A model generated the notes under the pieces. That model saw only the letters and a list, made by a program, of their open reading frames with translations, was not told the DNA's origin and made no database searches. A DNA stretch of 64,000 nucleotides, from contig OY754331.1 of NCBI GenBank assembly GCA_963573305.1, forward strand, positions 69,429,275 to 69,493,274, read 5' to 3'. Below are positions 32,291-44,110 of this stretch, piece by piece (position 1 is the stretch's first letter; every line of letters begins with the position of its first letter). The DNA comes from Pyrrhosoma nymphula (lineage: Eukaryota > Arthropoda > Insecta > Odonata > Coenagrionidae). The position numbers and the translations under genes were made by a program.

Positions 32291-35200
32291 CTTCCGGAAG
32301 CCGGCTGCAAAGGACATTTCCGCCTCCAAGACGATGAGCCTGAAAACTTGAAAGAAGAGCTTTACTTTACAGCAAGGAGCTCGTTTTTTCCAACCCTTAA
32401 TTGCTTGGCTGGGGTTGTTTTCAGAGAGAGCCGGCATCGCAATCCTCGCTACCATCCCCATGAAACGTACCTACCTACTTCGTCTTTGCCTCATGGATGA
32501 AATTTTGAATTTCTCGCTGAGTCGTCGAGTCATGTCGAATTATTTTTTTTTAAATATAGAGGAGGCTTGCGAAAAAACTTAAAGACTTTGAATTTTAATT
32601 AATTGCGTGCCGCTTTTAATGAGTATCGGTGTGAGCGTGTTTGTAGCCTATTTCCAAGTAATGTGCTTGTTCAAGCAGAACGGCTGCCAAGCTAGCGTGC
32701 AGAAGATAAGACGAAAAAAGAGAACATGCTTGCTCATTTGGCGTGGACGGTTTAAATCTAGGCAAAGTGATTTTAATGATTCTCCAGGGTTAGATTCATC
32801 ATCGTGGCTATCAACGAGTATCGGAGCAGCTTAAATATTTTTTAGTTTTAAAATTATATCAATTTGTCAGCTCAGGCGTGATTATTTAAAAAAATCGTTT
32901 AACGTCTTTTTGAATATAAAGTTCAGTGTAATTTAGGTGTAATCAACAATCAGATGGTAGCTATTACGGGCAGGCTTCCATGTTTGGTCGGATATATTCT
33001 CCGATGGCTAAAATGCGATATTTCAAGATATGCCGGAGAAGTAAGTAAAAACTCATAAAATGGCCTAATTGAAAACTAGTACTCTTAAGGGAAAAGAAAG
33101 ACTTAATACTCAAGACTTTTTAATCACCAAATTCTTATCTTATTTACTTTCCGTTGATTCTGGAAGAGAGAAAAAGGTAGCTAGTACGGTATTTTTTATT
33201 ACTAGAGGAAGTGAGCATATTTTGGTAAGGTACAATGTTTTATATGAATGTGAAAAATACCGATTTATTTGATCACAGGATTTTTTTCCATGAAAAGTTT
33301 TATTCCCCTCAGTGAAGTTAAAATTCAAAACTTGTGTCCCTTGAAGTCTGTCATGCGTCATGTAACGGTTATGTTGGTGCCTGACTACATTTGTAAATAA
33401 TATCGTTTAAAAAATCGTTCGGCGGGTGAGTTTCAAAGGTTAAATTATTTTATGCTGAAATTGCTACCATCGTTTAAACTCTTAATTTACACTTTCCATA
33501 ACATTTCATGAGGCAGTATTTTCAGTCCGTTCAAATTATTTTAAACTGCTCTCTTCTAAATTCATTTCCTAATTCGCTCATTCATGATAAGAGGTTATGT
33601 TTCATTTTGGAACACATATTAATCACTCAGGATGGAAAAGTACTATTTTGTATTAGTATCGGTAAAACAACTGATGGAGTACCCCCGCTGTCAGAATGGG
33701 TTTTCCTTTGCATTTCCTATGATGTTGGTTCAGAAATAGATCTAAATAAGTATAAATTTGTTTCCGCGAGATAAAAAAGATTTCGGTTACCATCGGTGAA
33801 AATTGGATTAAGAATGATTTGATTGCGTCACTTAGGATTTTAATCTCTCCCAAATTGAGCAGCGTATCATTAAAAAATATCCCTTTAGAGAAAGAAGATC
33901 AGTGGAAATAACCACCCTCCAAGGAATTTGTGGTGAATTAATAGTTATCACTCTAATTAAATAATGCCTGAAGTCATATCTGTCACACTTGGGAAGTATG
34001 TGTATTTATTGTTCTTAAAAGACTTATTCGCTTTCATAATATGTAGGTACAATATTTTGTCGCTACATATGTTCCAGCTTAATTATCAGTATGACAAATA
34101 TAGGCTGTAATGTAGATTTTATTTCCGCGAATCAAACGACTCGTAAAACCCACCTATTTTGGAATACTTGAAGTGGTTTTTTTGAAGCAATGCTCTTTAA
34201 AAACAATTACCAATTTTCTACCCTAGAAATCAATATTACATCTGATTTGGTCTGTGTGTGTAAATCCTTACGATTATGTGCGTTCGCTATTTGTTTGCTT
34301 TCCCCGCACTGTAGTATAAACTGTGTTACAGTACTCTTACTGTTGAGGTAACGTTGTTATCTGAAAGAATTCTTCATGAAGTACGAGGATAAAACAGACC
34401 TTGGGCTGGAAACATGCGTGTTTTCTTAGAAACGCACTGATAATTTAAGATATTCTGGGAATCATTATGGCTTCAAAAATTTGTTCTTTTAATGAAGTTT
34501 TAAATTATACAAATACTTGTCCGTCGGTGACTTACCCCTGCGTATCTAAAGATATATCTTACGAATTGATAAAGTCTTTTCGGTGGTCTGAGAGTAAGCA
34601 AATAAAGTAATCCAATACTTACATTAATAGACATTGATCAATTTGAAAGTCCTGAGAAATGTATTTGTTTACGCTAGTTTTTATGACAGTTTAACATGAA
34701 ATTATGCTTTTAAATCAAATATTGAGTTCCCATCTAATTTCTAGCTGTAAGAACTTCATTTTTATTAATTTGGCGAGACGCTTACCAATCAAAAAGCACT
34801 ATTTGTCCCTTTTTATCCCCTCGGTGACAAACTACGTTCATAAAATCATTGTTCGGTTGTCGTTAGTATTCTTCTTCAAAGTTTTATTTCCTTTTTAATT
34901 TAATTTTAGCGTCTCAACCTTTCCGGCATTGGTTAAGTCGTAACTAAGTAACTGTTGTAGCAAAAATATTTATGGTGCCATGTCCATTATATATTTATTT
35001 TCCTTATTCTAGTGGAATCAGTGTTTTAATTCAGCAATAAAACCATTATCATAATGAGAAATTTAGTAGTACTCCTACCTCCGCAATATTTTCCGAATGC
35101 TGAATGAATTTTCTATTCACACTGAAAGGAGTATGTCTATGGTGAAATGCTAAAGACGGGTATTTTTCATGCATGGCAAATTTACCGGCCTCGATGCTAC

Positions 35201-38200
35201 TAACTGGTGTCGATGCCACTTAAGTCTTATATGATAGATCTTAGGCCCGTTTTAATAATGTCGGCTTAACGTTATCCATAAGATAAAGTAGTCTTATCCT
35301 TTTCTTTGTGTTATTTGATATTTCATGTTTGGAACGCTACATCAGACTGTCGGTAATTGACGTGAGAATTATTGATGCGGAGACTTATTACCTTCGGGTT
35401 ATATGACCAGAAAATATTCAATCACAGCATACAAGATTATATAAAATACGGTTGATATGTGTGAACTGGGCCTAAATTAAGCGTTTTTTATTTCCTATTC
35501 ACTTTTATTGCAACCCTAGTATCCATGGAATCTGAATAGGATAGCTTACAGTGAAAATAAAGTTTCTACGCCACTGTATTATACTCCTTATATGCAGGAA
35601 AACATTTCCAATCCATTTTACCCACATGGGAAGAGTGAAATATTTTTTGCCTTATTCATGAAGTAAACTGACCTGCCAAACCTGTCAGAGCCACCGTCTC
35701 AGAACAGGGTTCAGATAGTCATTCTGACGGAGTGCCAAGTTTCACCGATGAAAAACCTTGTTGCGAGCTCATTGAAATTCCTTTTTCCTTCATGTTGCGG
35801 CAAACTCGATTGATTAATATTTTACCCCAGTGGAATCCCCTTCCTGCAGTACATATCTACGTGTTGTATGATCCACCCCCAACTTGAATTTTGCTTGCTA
35901 CCGGCTTCTCGACTCGAGTAATGAAAGAGGTGGAGATGAGCGTCTATAATCCCCCATTGTTTTGTACGTAAATGATTCGTATCTGCCTGTCCCTCGCTAG
36001 TCTTTTATCTTTTGCCTGCCAGGATGGAAGGGATGAAACAGTGAGTATATTATTCATGTGCTATCGAGGGCCAAAAATGTCAATTTCACTCAGTTCAAAC
36101 AGATTTAAGATAGATACTTGTCGCGACAGTCTGCCAATTTCTCCGGTAAACAACAACCCCGTTAGATGTTCATGTTAGTCATGTTTTTTATTATGGAGAG
36201 ACAAACGCAATCGGTTGTCATTTTTTCTCCTGATGTTTCCATGGGGACACAATGGAATGCCATTAACGTAACGCGAGCCATGAGTTTGGCTTCTTCACCA
36301 TACCTTCCTTTTCCCGCATGCAAATGAATCAAGGTTTTGGGAAACACTAAATCTTATGGGTGCTTTTCAATCCCCTTGTGTAGATTAGCGCGCATAGCAG
36401 CACATTGCATTGGAAAACACGAGCGCACATTAAAGTCAACGATTGGAACGGTTTATGCTGAAGTGTTCAGAAAAAGTCGGGATGATATTCAATTTCTAGG
36501 TATAATTAAGTGGTCATACTCATCACTTGAAAGATTTAACTCCGAATGTATATTTATTTTTTCAAGTAATCATCACAATTAGCTTTGACATTGAGATATT
36601 CCTGTTTCTATTGTGACATATTTCCCCTACATCACAAGATTCGTTTGCTAGCGCACGTGCTAACACAGATGATTTGTAGTGAAGATGTGTTTTAATTTGC
36701 TAGGCGCAGATGACGTCACAAATGTCATTGGAATTCTACCAGTTTAGTGCAGATACGTGATTGGAAAGCACCCTATATTTTCCTTCCAAATCTGATGCTT
36801 TACCAAATTACTCTGACCGTGCTGGATAACGATGAAGTGGTAGGTCCATAGGTAGTTTTACCATCGCCCTGTGCGTGTTCAATTCGCTGTGTTTGGTACT
36901 TTTAGGCGGGATAGCTCTCGAACTCATAAGGTTCTTTTTATAACTGTGGACTGTCTTTGCATAAAAATAATTACTCTGATATTTTCTCAGATATATTTCT
37001 GAATATAATTTTTCTAAAGCTTTTAGTAATGTCAACCCAACTAAGCTCTTAATATTCTTCTTTTTACGCTGGTAATGGACACTGTTATGGTACGAAGAAC
37101 CAAATATAAGGATTAGTAGGTACCCTACCTCAATAAATTAGTTTTGCTGATCGCGATGCTGATCGTCGATAACCTGTAAGATACGTTATTTCTGAGATAA
37201 ACCTTATTAAATTTGAGAAAATAAACTTTTTAACGTGTTTGAGTGAGAGTTGCTAAAATTGTCAATTAATTAATACAGCATAGCTTTTACAAGACAGAGA
37301 GAATATTGGCAGAGATAATTCTGAAAATAATTTTTCTAAGGCTTTTACTCTTATCAGCTCATGAGATAATACCTTAATAAAATGTAAAAATAGTCAGCTT
37401 TATAAAATTACACTATGTTTATCTCTGATATAACGAAATATACAGATGAACGGCGATACGATTCATGGTTGGAACATCAAATTCAATAAGATAAAGTGGA
37501 TTTTATTTCATCTGGTTCATCGCTATAAATTAGTGTCCAGCCCGAATTAGTCGTAGATTTCGGGTTTGACGATTAGGGATAGATCCCGCCTTAAAATGGT
37601 ATGAATGAATGAATAAAATACTGATAGGATTTCGCTAACTGATAAAGTTTTTGCAAGCCCTACATTTTAAACGCTCTCCGCATAATGAGTGAGACCTAAC
37701 CTTGCAGTAAGAAATAGCCCACGGGTTCATAGCATTCCTAGGGCTTGCGTAAAATTGATGTCAGCCACATGCCTAAAAGTGCTCTCTAAGAGTACTGTGT
37801 GTGTGGCAATAGAGTTTTTGAAAACAACATAATGAGCAAAGATTCTCACATTGTTTATTCTTCAATTTCAGTTGTTCCAAATTAGGCACATTCTTCTGGA
37901 GTCATCTTGAGCTCATTTACCAATGCACTTTATGCCGCATTCGTTAAATTTGAAATCCCTAAACAGAAATTAATGTAGTTTCTGTAGCCTCAAATATTTA
38001 ATGTTTAGGACAAAAAGTCTTCTCCTACCAGTATCCTTGGCCAAAAGTTAATAACTAAGTTCTTTGACTTTGCCCAACCCGAAAGGGAATGGAGTGATTG
38101 GTACGTGCGTACGTTTTTTACGAACATTTTCTCCAAAGTGGGAAAGACACATGAGGGGTAAGGGGTTAAAAGGTTCTGGTAAATTGTGCTATTTGTGCGT

Positions 38201-38990
38201 GTACAATAATGCTTGTAACAGGCAGATTGTCAATTTTTCTTGGTGAGATATTATATCGTGCAGATATGTGTGGTATCAGCATTAAGGTACAAGATTGTAG
38301 AGTGACCGGAGAACAAATTAACTAAAGCAGAATGTTTCTCCGTGTTATAACTATCCTAATGATGGAATTGCGCTCGAAGTTTACTGACGTGACGATAACG
38401 GACGGCTGTAGCGTTTAATTTTCCGTCGTCTTCCCGTCAAGTAGGTGTGCTTTTATATTGATGGTAGTATCGGCGCCAATTGTTTACCTTTTTTGCGAAC
38501 GGAGCTCAAAGCGGTTGCAAAGTGGCTGTTTATTTTTATATTTTTGAATATATTTTAAACATAAATTTCATAATTTAAAATCAAAATACAAATAATACGT
38601 AAGAATACCGGCTAATACTGATTCATGAAGGCTAATATTATATTTAATTTTAAAGTTAAATAGTAAGATGGACAATCTAGAAATGAAACTGTAAAATTGA
38701 ACAAGAGCTCTCCCCTGATATCCTGACGCTGACTTGGCGTTACGTAAAAGTTAGACTTTGATAAGATTTTTTCTATCTTCCGTTGATGGCGCCGTCAACG
38801 TCTGGCCATCGTAATTGGCTCCACTAAATAACGATTAACATACGCCTCCGTCCGTTTCTTCCACGTCAGGAAACTTCGATCGTAATCTCGCCCGAAAGAG
38901 GTAGAATTTTTGTAATGCCCTTTAATTCATAGGGGTGCAAATGTAGTATTAGAATAAGTCTCCGGAATGCATTTCTCGTGGCTTAAATAT
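32291..38990. other. Long AT-rich non-coding region
   Basis: Over 6.5 kb with no supportable gene, RNA, transposon protein or large inverted repeat. Short frames (60-88 codons) are scattered on both strands without domain signal. Composition and lack of structure fit intron sequence upstream of the erg exon. Confidence 0.5.
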
Positions 38991-39000
38991 CCAAAATCTC

Positions 39001-39017
39001 TCTTTTTTCTTCAACAG
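39001..39017 (+). promoter_or_regulatory. Splice acceptor of the erg PAS exon
   Basis: An uninterrupted pyrimidine tract ends in caacag. The following two bases complete a split codon, and the next residues RSF match the ERG family directly, which fixes the exon start. An alternative acceptor-like cacccccctctcccag ends at 39238, in phase with the Trp before CRIIYC; if used, it would drop both RSFVVANAQ and the insertion. Confidence 0.75.
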
Positions 39018-39434
39018 ATCGGAGTTTCGTCGTCGCAAATGCTCAGCGGATACCACACCCGGCGGCGGCCTCGCGGCCGACGGCGGCAGCGGCGGGGGGA
39101 GATGGCAGGGGAGGATGCGAAGCGGCTCCTGGGAGGTCGGAGGCCGCGGAACATCCCGTGGGACAGGGGTCGGGGGCGGCGGGGACGGTTTCGGCGGACA
39201 CGGCGGCGGGAGACGGGGCCGTCACCCCCCTCTCCCAGTGGTGCAGGATCATATACTGCAGCGACGGTTTCTGCCGCCTCACCGGCTACTCGAGGGCAGA
39301 GGTCATGCAGAGGCCCGCCCTCACCGACTTCCTCCACGGGCCGCTCACCTCCGCCGCCGCCGTTGCCCTCCTCGGGGACGCCCTGCAGGCTGGCGTCGAG
39401 ACGCACTTCGAGATCCTCTACTACCGGAAGGATG
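39018..39434 (+). CDS. sei: ERG-type K+ channel exon: N-terminal PAS domain (partial gene)
   Basis: ERG channels (KCNH2 family; insect seizure) are tetrameric voltage-gated K+ channels of the plasma membrane, and their N-terminal PAS ('eag') domain slows deactivation by contacting the channel core. The exon begins after tcttttttcttcaacag and ends before gtgagt. The frame opens in codon phase with RSFVVANAQ, matching the ERG N-terminus. After an Ala/Gly-rich insertion of about 64 residues it resumes with WCRIIYCSDGFC, GYSRAEVMQRP, DFLHGP and FEILYYRKD, ending one base into the next Gly codon. YSRAEVMQRP and DFLHGP favour ERG over EAG and ELK. The exon is about 70 percent GC in AT-rich surroundings. 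The start codon exon and all later exons (rest of PAS, six membrane segments, pore, cyclic-nucleotide-binding homology domain) were not found here. The symbol is by family resemblance. Confidence 0.88.
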
Positions 39435-39440
39435 GTGAGT
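39435..39440 (+). promoter_or_regulatory. Splice donor of the erg PAS exon
   Basis: GATG|GTGAGT is a near-consensus 5' splice site. It interrupts the family motif YYRKDG after the first base of the Gly codon. The reading frame beyond it (LKDNLFL-stop) no longer resembles the channel, confirming the exon end. Confidence 0.85.
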
Positions 39441-39514
39441 TGAAAGACAATCTGTTTTTATGACACAGTATGACTGACATGTAACGAAGATTCTGATTTT
39501 ATAACACATGACAA

Positions 39515-39640
39515 ATTTTGAGGATACCGGGACGACACACGGTATTACCTTTACGGAGTAACCCGCAAGTGCACATAAGTACGAAATTCCACAGAGGAAA
39601 AATCATTAGCCTTGACCGGGACTTGACATTGTATGTCCGG
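39515..39640. repeat. SINE-related fragment shared with 53983-54155
   Basis: ttttgaggataccgggac and gtgcacataagt match the element at 53.98 kb in the same orientation. The next part, ccacagaggaaaaatca then ccttgacc, is the reverse complement of that element's 3' end (tgatttttcctctgtgg). The unit at one of the two sites is therefore rearranged, or the family itself has inverted ends. Confidence 0.6.
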
Positions 39641-39689
39641 CTGTCTTGAACATCTTGCCCCTTCAAAGCACTAAAAAATTCACAGGGGA

Positions 39690-39800
39690 GGAGGATGCCT
39701 CGATAGTTTACCTGGCTAAAGAACCCGGCATGATATCAAGGAATCCGAGTTCGATCCTGGTCAAGGCGGATTTACTTCTGTGAAATTTTCTTACATAATA
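39690..39800 (+). mobile_element. tRNA-derived SINE
   Basis: Box A-like tagtttacctgg lies at 39704-39715 and near-consensus box B gagttcgatcc at 39747-39757. These are followed by tggtcaaggcggattta and an A/T-rich end. The phrase tcctggtcaagg is also in the 54.1 kb SINE, linking the two families. It lies 260 bp into the intron after the erg exon, in the same direction as the gene. Confidence 0.7.
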
Positions 39801-39926
39801 AAATATAATTTTTTTACATATAACCAAGCTTCAAAACATGGGCTGTCACGGCCTATATACCGGTGTCACTTGAGAACCACATCCCACTGTGCGTTGTAGT
39901 TTAATGGATCGCTTTTGTAAGCGTCA

Positions 39927-39960
39927 CCCGATATATCAGCTGTCAGACCGATATATCGGG
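39927..39960. repeat. Perfect 11-bp hairpin
   Basis: cccgatatatc and gatatatcggg are exact reverse complements separated by 12 bases. No transposon or gene is linked to it. It could be a chance palindrome or a piece of a decayed MITE. Confidence 0.8.
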
Positions 39961-42900
39961 CCAACGCGTCACGGTCTTATAAGCCTAAGTTATTCTAGGT
40001 GGGAATTTTTTCTCAAGTTCTTGTTTTTGTGTGGGTCATTGAGCTCATTATCAAGATAACACTCGGTCTGGAGCAATAAGATGGTATTTCTTCCCACTTT
40101 TCATCAGTCGTCACGCCACCAATGCCTTCTCCTCATTTCCACACCACTAGCCGATCGTGGAAATGTATCTCCCGGTATCCGGTACCCGATGTGCCGGAGC
40201 CAAACCGGTACGAACCCGATATCCGCTAAATAGAACCTTAGTTATAACCGCTCCTCTAAAGTTTTGCATGGGGCACTTTACTGCACAGCCTGATGCATGG
40301 ATAGATGTGCAGTGCGCGTTTGCGTCGTGTAAACCGGGGACTTACTACAATGGCTGCGCGAATGCATGAACATATGACATGGAAATAGCCCCTTCTCTCA
40401 TTCTGTGCCAATGTTCTTAAAATCACTGTGTATTAAACTGCGTTATCAACTGTCTCGTGTAAAACGGGTCTCAAAAACTTCTCCAGGAATTGCATTATTA
40501 CTTTGCATTTTAAGTACCTATTCCTTGTAGCAGTAACATAATCGAACACCCGCTCCAGTCTTATTTTTCTCGTTGCTTTTACAGTCAAACTAAATAGAAC
40601 TAAAACCTTCCATGTTATCATGGATTTGGAGGATATCTTCGTAATTCTACAACTATTAGCGTCGATGGCGGTTATGCCTATGACTCAGTGTAGGATTATA
40701 GGCCTTTTTTGATGCGAAGCGTAATCGCAGCTATTGGAATCCCGTGGATATTGGTATGAAGCTGCAATCATTTTTACTTAGATTTATTTTCGGAGAGAAT
40801 TTCTGTTTCGTATCACTGACCCAGATCAAAAATATTGAATAATCAATTATGCAAAAGCTGAACTTTTTCGCTACAAATTAATTATTTACGTATGTTAAAA
40901 TTTGACTAATCTTGTCAGATGGTAACAAAATGAAAAAGAAACTATTTAGAATCACAATTAAATTTAAATTGAATAAAATGAAATGCAATACAATTTACTA
41001 CATTAAGTAAAATAAACAACACAATTTACAATTTAACAAATCGCATGTACGCATTTTTTCGCCTAGTAATTGATTTCTGTGTTATTAACTTCCTTATATT
41101 TTAAATAAATTATTTTGAACTACGAGGGAAGGTCTCAAAAACTTCTTCAGGTAAGCTATTACCATTCATTAATTGCTCAATTGAAACATATTTTTCACAA
41201 GCATCCGTTCTTGGCCTTTGAACTGATTTTGTACGTGCATCATTCATACTGTAAGGCGGCATTTTTCTTTTCACCATGTTAGATCGGGCGAGCTTACCAG
41301 TAAAGATCTTGAACTAATCTTATCTTAATTTATTTAATTTGGTCCTTTTTTCTATGGTATCTCAATTTTAATCATGCAACATCTTCGTCGTGCTGTCTTT
41401 TTTTTGTAGCTCCCAAAACAATCTATCCCGCAGCCAATCTCTTTACCATTTCCATTTTTTCAATTTGGGATACAATTGGTACTGAAAAAAATTTGTCTTT
41501 TACTATGGAGAAGTTTTCAATTCAACTGGCATTGACGTAAAAGCGCTTAAAACAATCTTATTGTGAAAATGGCATTATCTTGCTTTGTTACGCAAAATAT
41601 CGTAGTTACAGTATGAGGAATGAGGGAAAATAGATGTATGTGTGAACGCCCCGAAATTGATAAAAAGTTAGCTCATTTTTTTTCCCATTTTCGGGAAAAG
41701 TTTTAGAATTTCTAACTTCGGATGGGATCATAACCTCTCTTTCCTGAAATGACATAATAATTTTAAACTTTCTTTGATTCTCTAACGAAAGCAAGTTGGC
41801 ATTTGATTGATGAATAAGCCTAAACTTTCTTTTAAAGTTATTGTTTGTACAAGCGGATATGCACAAGATTCGCTTGTTAAGTGGGGAATTAACTGACTAA
41901 CATGTCATCTTTTTTGGGACGACTTTGTTTTTCGTTCCAGCTTCAGTAAAAACAATACAAGGGCCGCTGAAATTATTTCGATTGAAATGTCTACCCCCCT
42001 CGTATGTTTTGGCCCCCCCCTCGTATGTTTTGCATCCAATACCCCCTAACACCCCCCTGTTATTCCTTAACCTGAACTAAAAGCTACTCCTCGGAACACG
42101 AAAAATGAAATTGTTCTGTTTTTTCCGTTAGTTTTGACGCCGTTTTTTCTTGAAATTCCTCCTTAACTTAGTAGCTCAATTCTTGAAACTTTTGCTTAAA
42201 CTTGGGAATCCCATAAAATTTTGCAATTTCCCCTCGTTTAACTCTTCTGGCCTTGTTAAAAACAAAATGTACGTCAATCGTGGACAGATAATCCAAGAAG
42301 TTATGTTACTTTGGAGAAATGTTAGTTCTTTCCTGACATTCAGCCAGGAATCGTTCCATTATGTGTCTTTCCCCAGGTGATATCTGTAATTTACTGACGT
42401 CATGGTCATGGTCGAGCTAAAACAAATTTTAAATATTTGCTGTAAAATATTTTCGTAAATGTTTATTTAGCATAATAGTTTAAATCTGACTAAAGGTCAA
42501 TTTATATTTTCTCGATTTTATAAGTACGGTGAGGTTTTCACTTTGTTTCTTGCACCACAGGGTCTATGAATGCATGGGATAGGTATACGTTCCATGGTAC
42601 AAGGTCCTAGAACAATAAAGATATATTTACCTGTTTTATTTACGATCATGTATCCTTCTTGTAGTGTGTCGTCTTTCTTGACTTCTTTTATTTCCACGCC
42701 TGGTTTTACAAAACCAGTCCATATACCATAAGTCATGTGACTTAGCAAAAAATGTGACCCTTTTTGTATTTTTTGCCCTCGTTTTTATTCACGTGCATAC
42801 ATAATTTACAGGTCTCGTTATATCTTTTTCCAGTTCTCTTATCGCTCAGGAAAAAAAATAACTCCTCTGCTCCCACCTTCAATCCTCCTCCTTCTATCTC

Positions 42901-43560
42901 TCTCCCTCGCCCTCAGATTGACTCCATTCATCCCGCTCATAATTTATGGACGCGCTCTTTTTAAAAAGAAAAATAAGAACCTTCGTTCCTCCTTACTTGT
43001 GTCGGGGGCTGTTATTTTTTCCTTTCCGTTTTTCCTAACGAGTAAACGAATCTAATGCTCACCGTTACCGTCCCTAGTTTGGGATTCCTTAGAAGCCCTC
43101 CGGAACGATGTGATGAATTATACCGCTGCTCCTCCTCCATCATGGGTCTTTCCCTATGTTTGCCTTATAGAGGCTGCATGGATAGGCTTTGTATAAAGTA
43201 TTTAGTGTTTACTTGAGAATTATCAGCTGTGTGTACCTTGCTGAGATTGCATTTGCCTGGAGGGCATAAGACGATGCCATTGCTTTCGATCAGTTGAATG
43301 CATTTTCAGTAACTTTCCATGACTGGTAGTCAGAGCCCTTGAATCATGCCTAGCGTACATGTGCAATGCATGATCGTCATCAGCGGTCTTCAACTCGAAA
43401 ATGATTTTGTAGAGCAAAGTGATCTTGTGGAGGTGGATATTGAAAGATTCACTGGTTATAACGAACTACCGCTCGTTTAAAAAGGTCATAAAAATGTTTT
43501 CATAAGCCTATAAAAGTTACGGTATGGGTTTTTTAATTCAATTGAGAGGCTGTAATTATT
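39961..43560. other. Mostly AT-rich non-coding region
   Basis: No gene was recognised; I looked in particular for a following erg exon (FLC...IKN...FE motifs) and did not see one. At about 41990-42055 there is a short direct repeat of ccccctcgtatgttttg within C-runs. Frames of 60-86 codons lack domains. Confidence 0.45.
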
Positions 43561-43562
43561 CA

Positions 43563-43810
43563 TCATCAGCATCAGCATTCATCAATCCGAAGATTGGTTT
43601 TTAACGGTTCTCTACTCCTCTATCCTCTCCACCATAACCGCTTCATTCCTACATTATTATTTACTTTGACGTATTTCATCATTTGCCTGATACATTCCAT
43701 TCTTGATCTTCCTCTTTAATTCTTCCAATTTATTTCTCCTTCCATATTGTTTTCAATAGGCTTTTGTGTCGCCAAATGTGTCCAATTATGTCTTGTGGCA
43801 TAGATAAAAA
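43563..43810 (+). repeat. Dispersed repeat (reverse of a LINE 3' region, probable)
   Basis: The chain catcatcagcatcagcattc, atccgaagattggttt, ctctactcctctatcctctcc, gatcttcctctttaattctt and ggcttttgtgtcgccaaatg resembles a pyrimidine-rich repeat commonly met in arthropod genomes. It is usually the complement of a LINE 3' end. The fragment at 31930-32030 is an opposite-strand relative. No frame is preserved. Confidence 0.5.
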
Positions 43811-43984
43811 AATTACCTTTAATGAGTTTATTTCTTAGTTTTTGTCACGTGCGTTATCAATAGCTATTGCTATATTTTTTAATTTTTTGCATATGTTGTG
43901 CAATGCAGGTGCTGCTTTTCAACATGTTGCCTGTCGTTTTGGTAGATTCTAGAGTGAACGTAGAACCAATCGATACTTGTGCTA

Positions 43985-44110
43985 ACCTTTATTAATAAAA
44001 TAGAATTTTTTAGCAGTTACCTACCCATTGATAAGCATTTAATGCGACCGGTTTCGGTGGTTTACATAATTTATTTCTCAGTGGAAATCTCCAAAGAGTT
44101 CTTCTTTCGT
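43985..44110 (-). repeat. Possible Penelope-like end with weak hammerhead-like core
   Basis: On the minus strand, CACTGAGAAATAAATTATG is followed by AAACCACCGAAACCGGTCGC and attaaatgc. CGAAACCGGTC mimics the GAAA, short stem III and GGUC cleavage part of the motifs at 29.6 and 59.3 kb. The CUGANGA box is changed (CTGAGAA) and stem II barely pairs, so this is only a resemblance. Confidence 0.25.

Noticed and set aside
38030..38065. Another tRNA-Leu/Ser-like SINE copy
   Set aside because: Only about 30 bases (gtatccttggcc, aactaag) match; too short to call.
39047..39238. Insertion in the PAS domain as a small intron
   Set aside because: No GT donor lies at or near its left edge, its length is a multiple of three and it has no stop codon; the right edge alone looks like an acceptor.
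38967..39443. 158-codon Arg/Pro/Ser-rich frame (and 131- and 107-codon frames) over the erg exon
   Set aside because: These are other-frame shadows of the GC-rich PAS exon. Only the frame with RSFVVANAQ and IIYCSDGFC matches a protein family and the splice phases.
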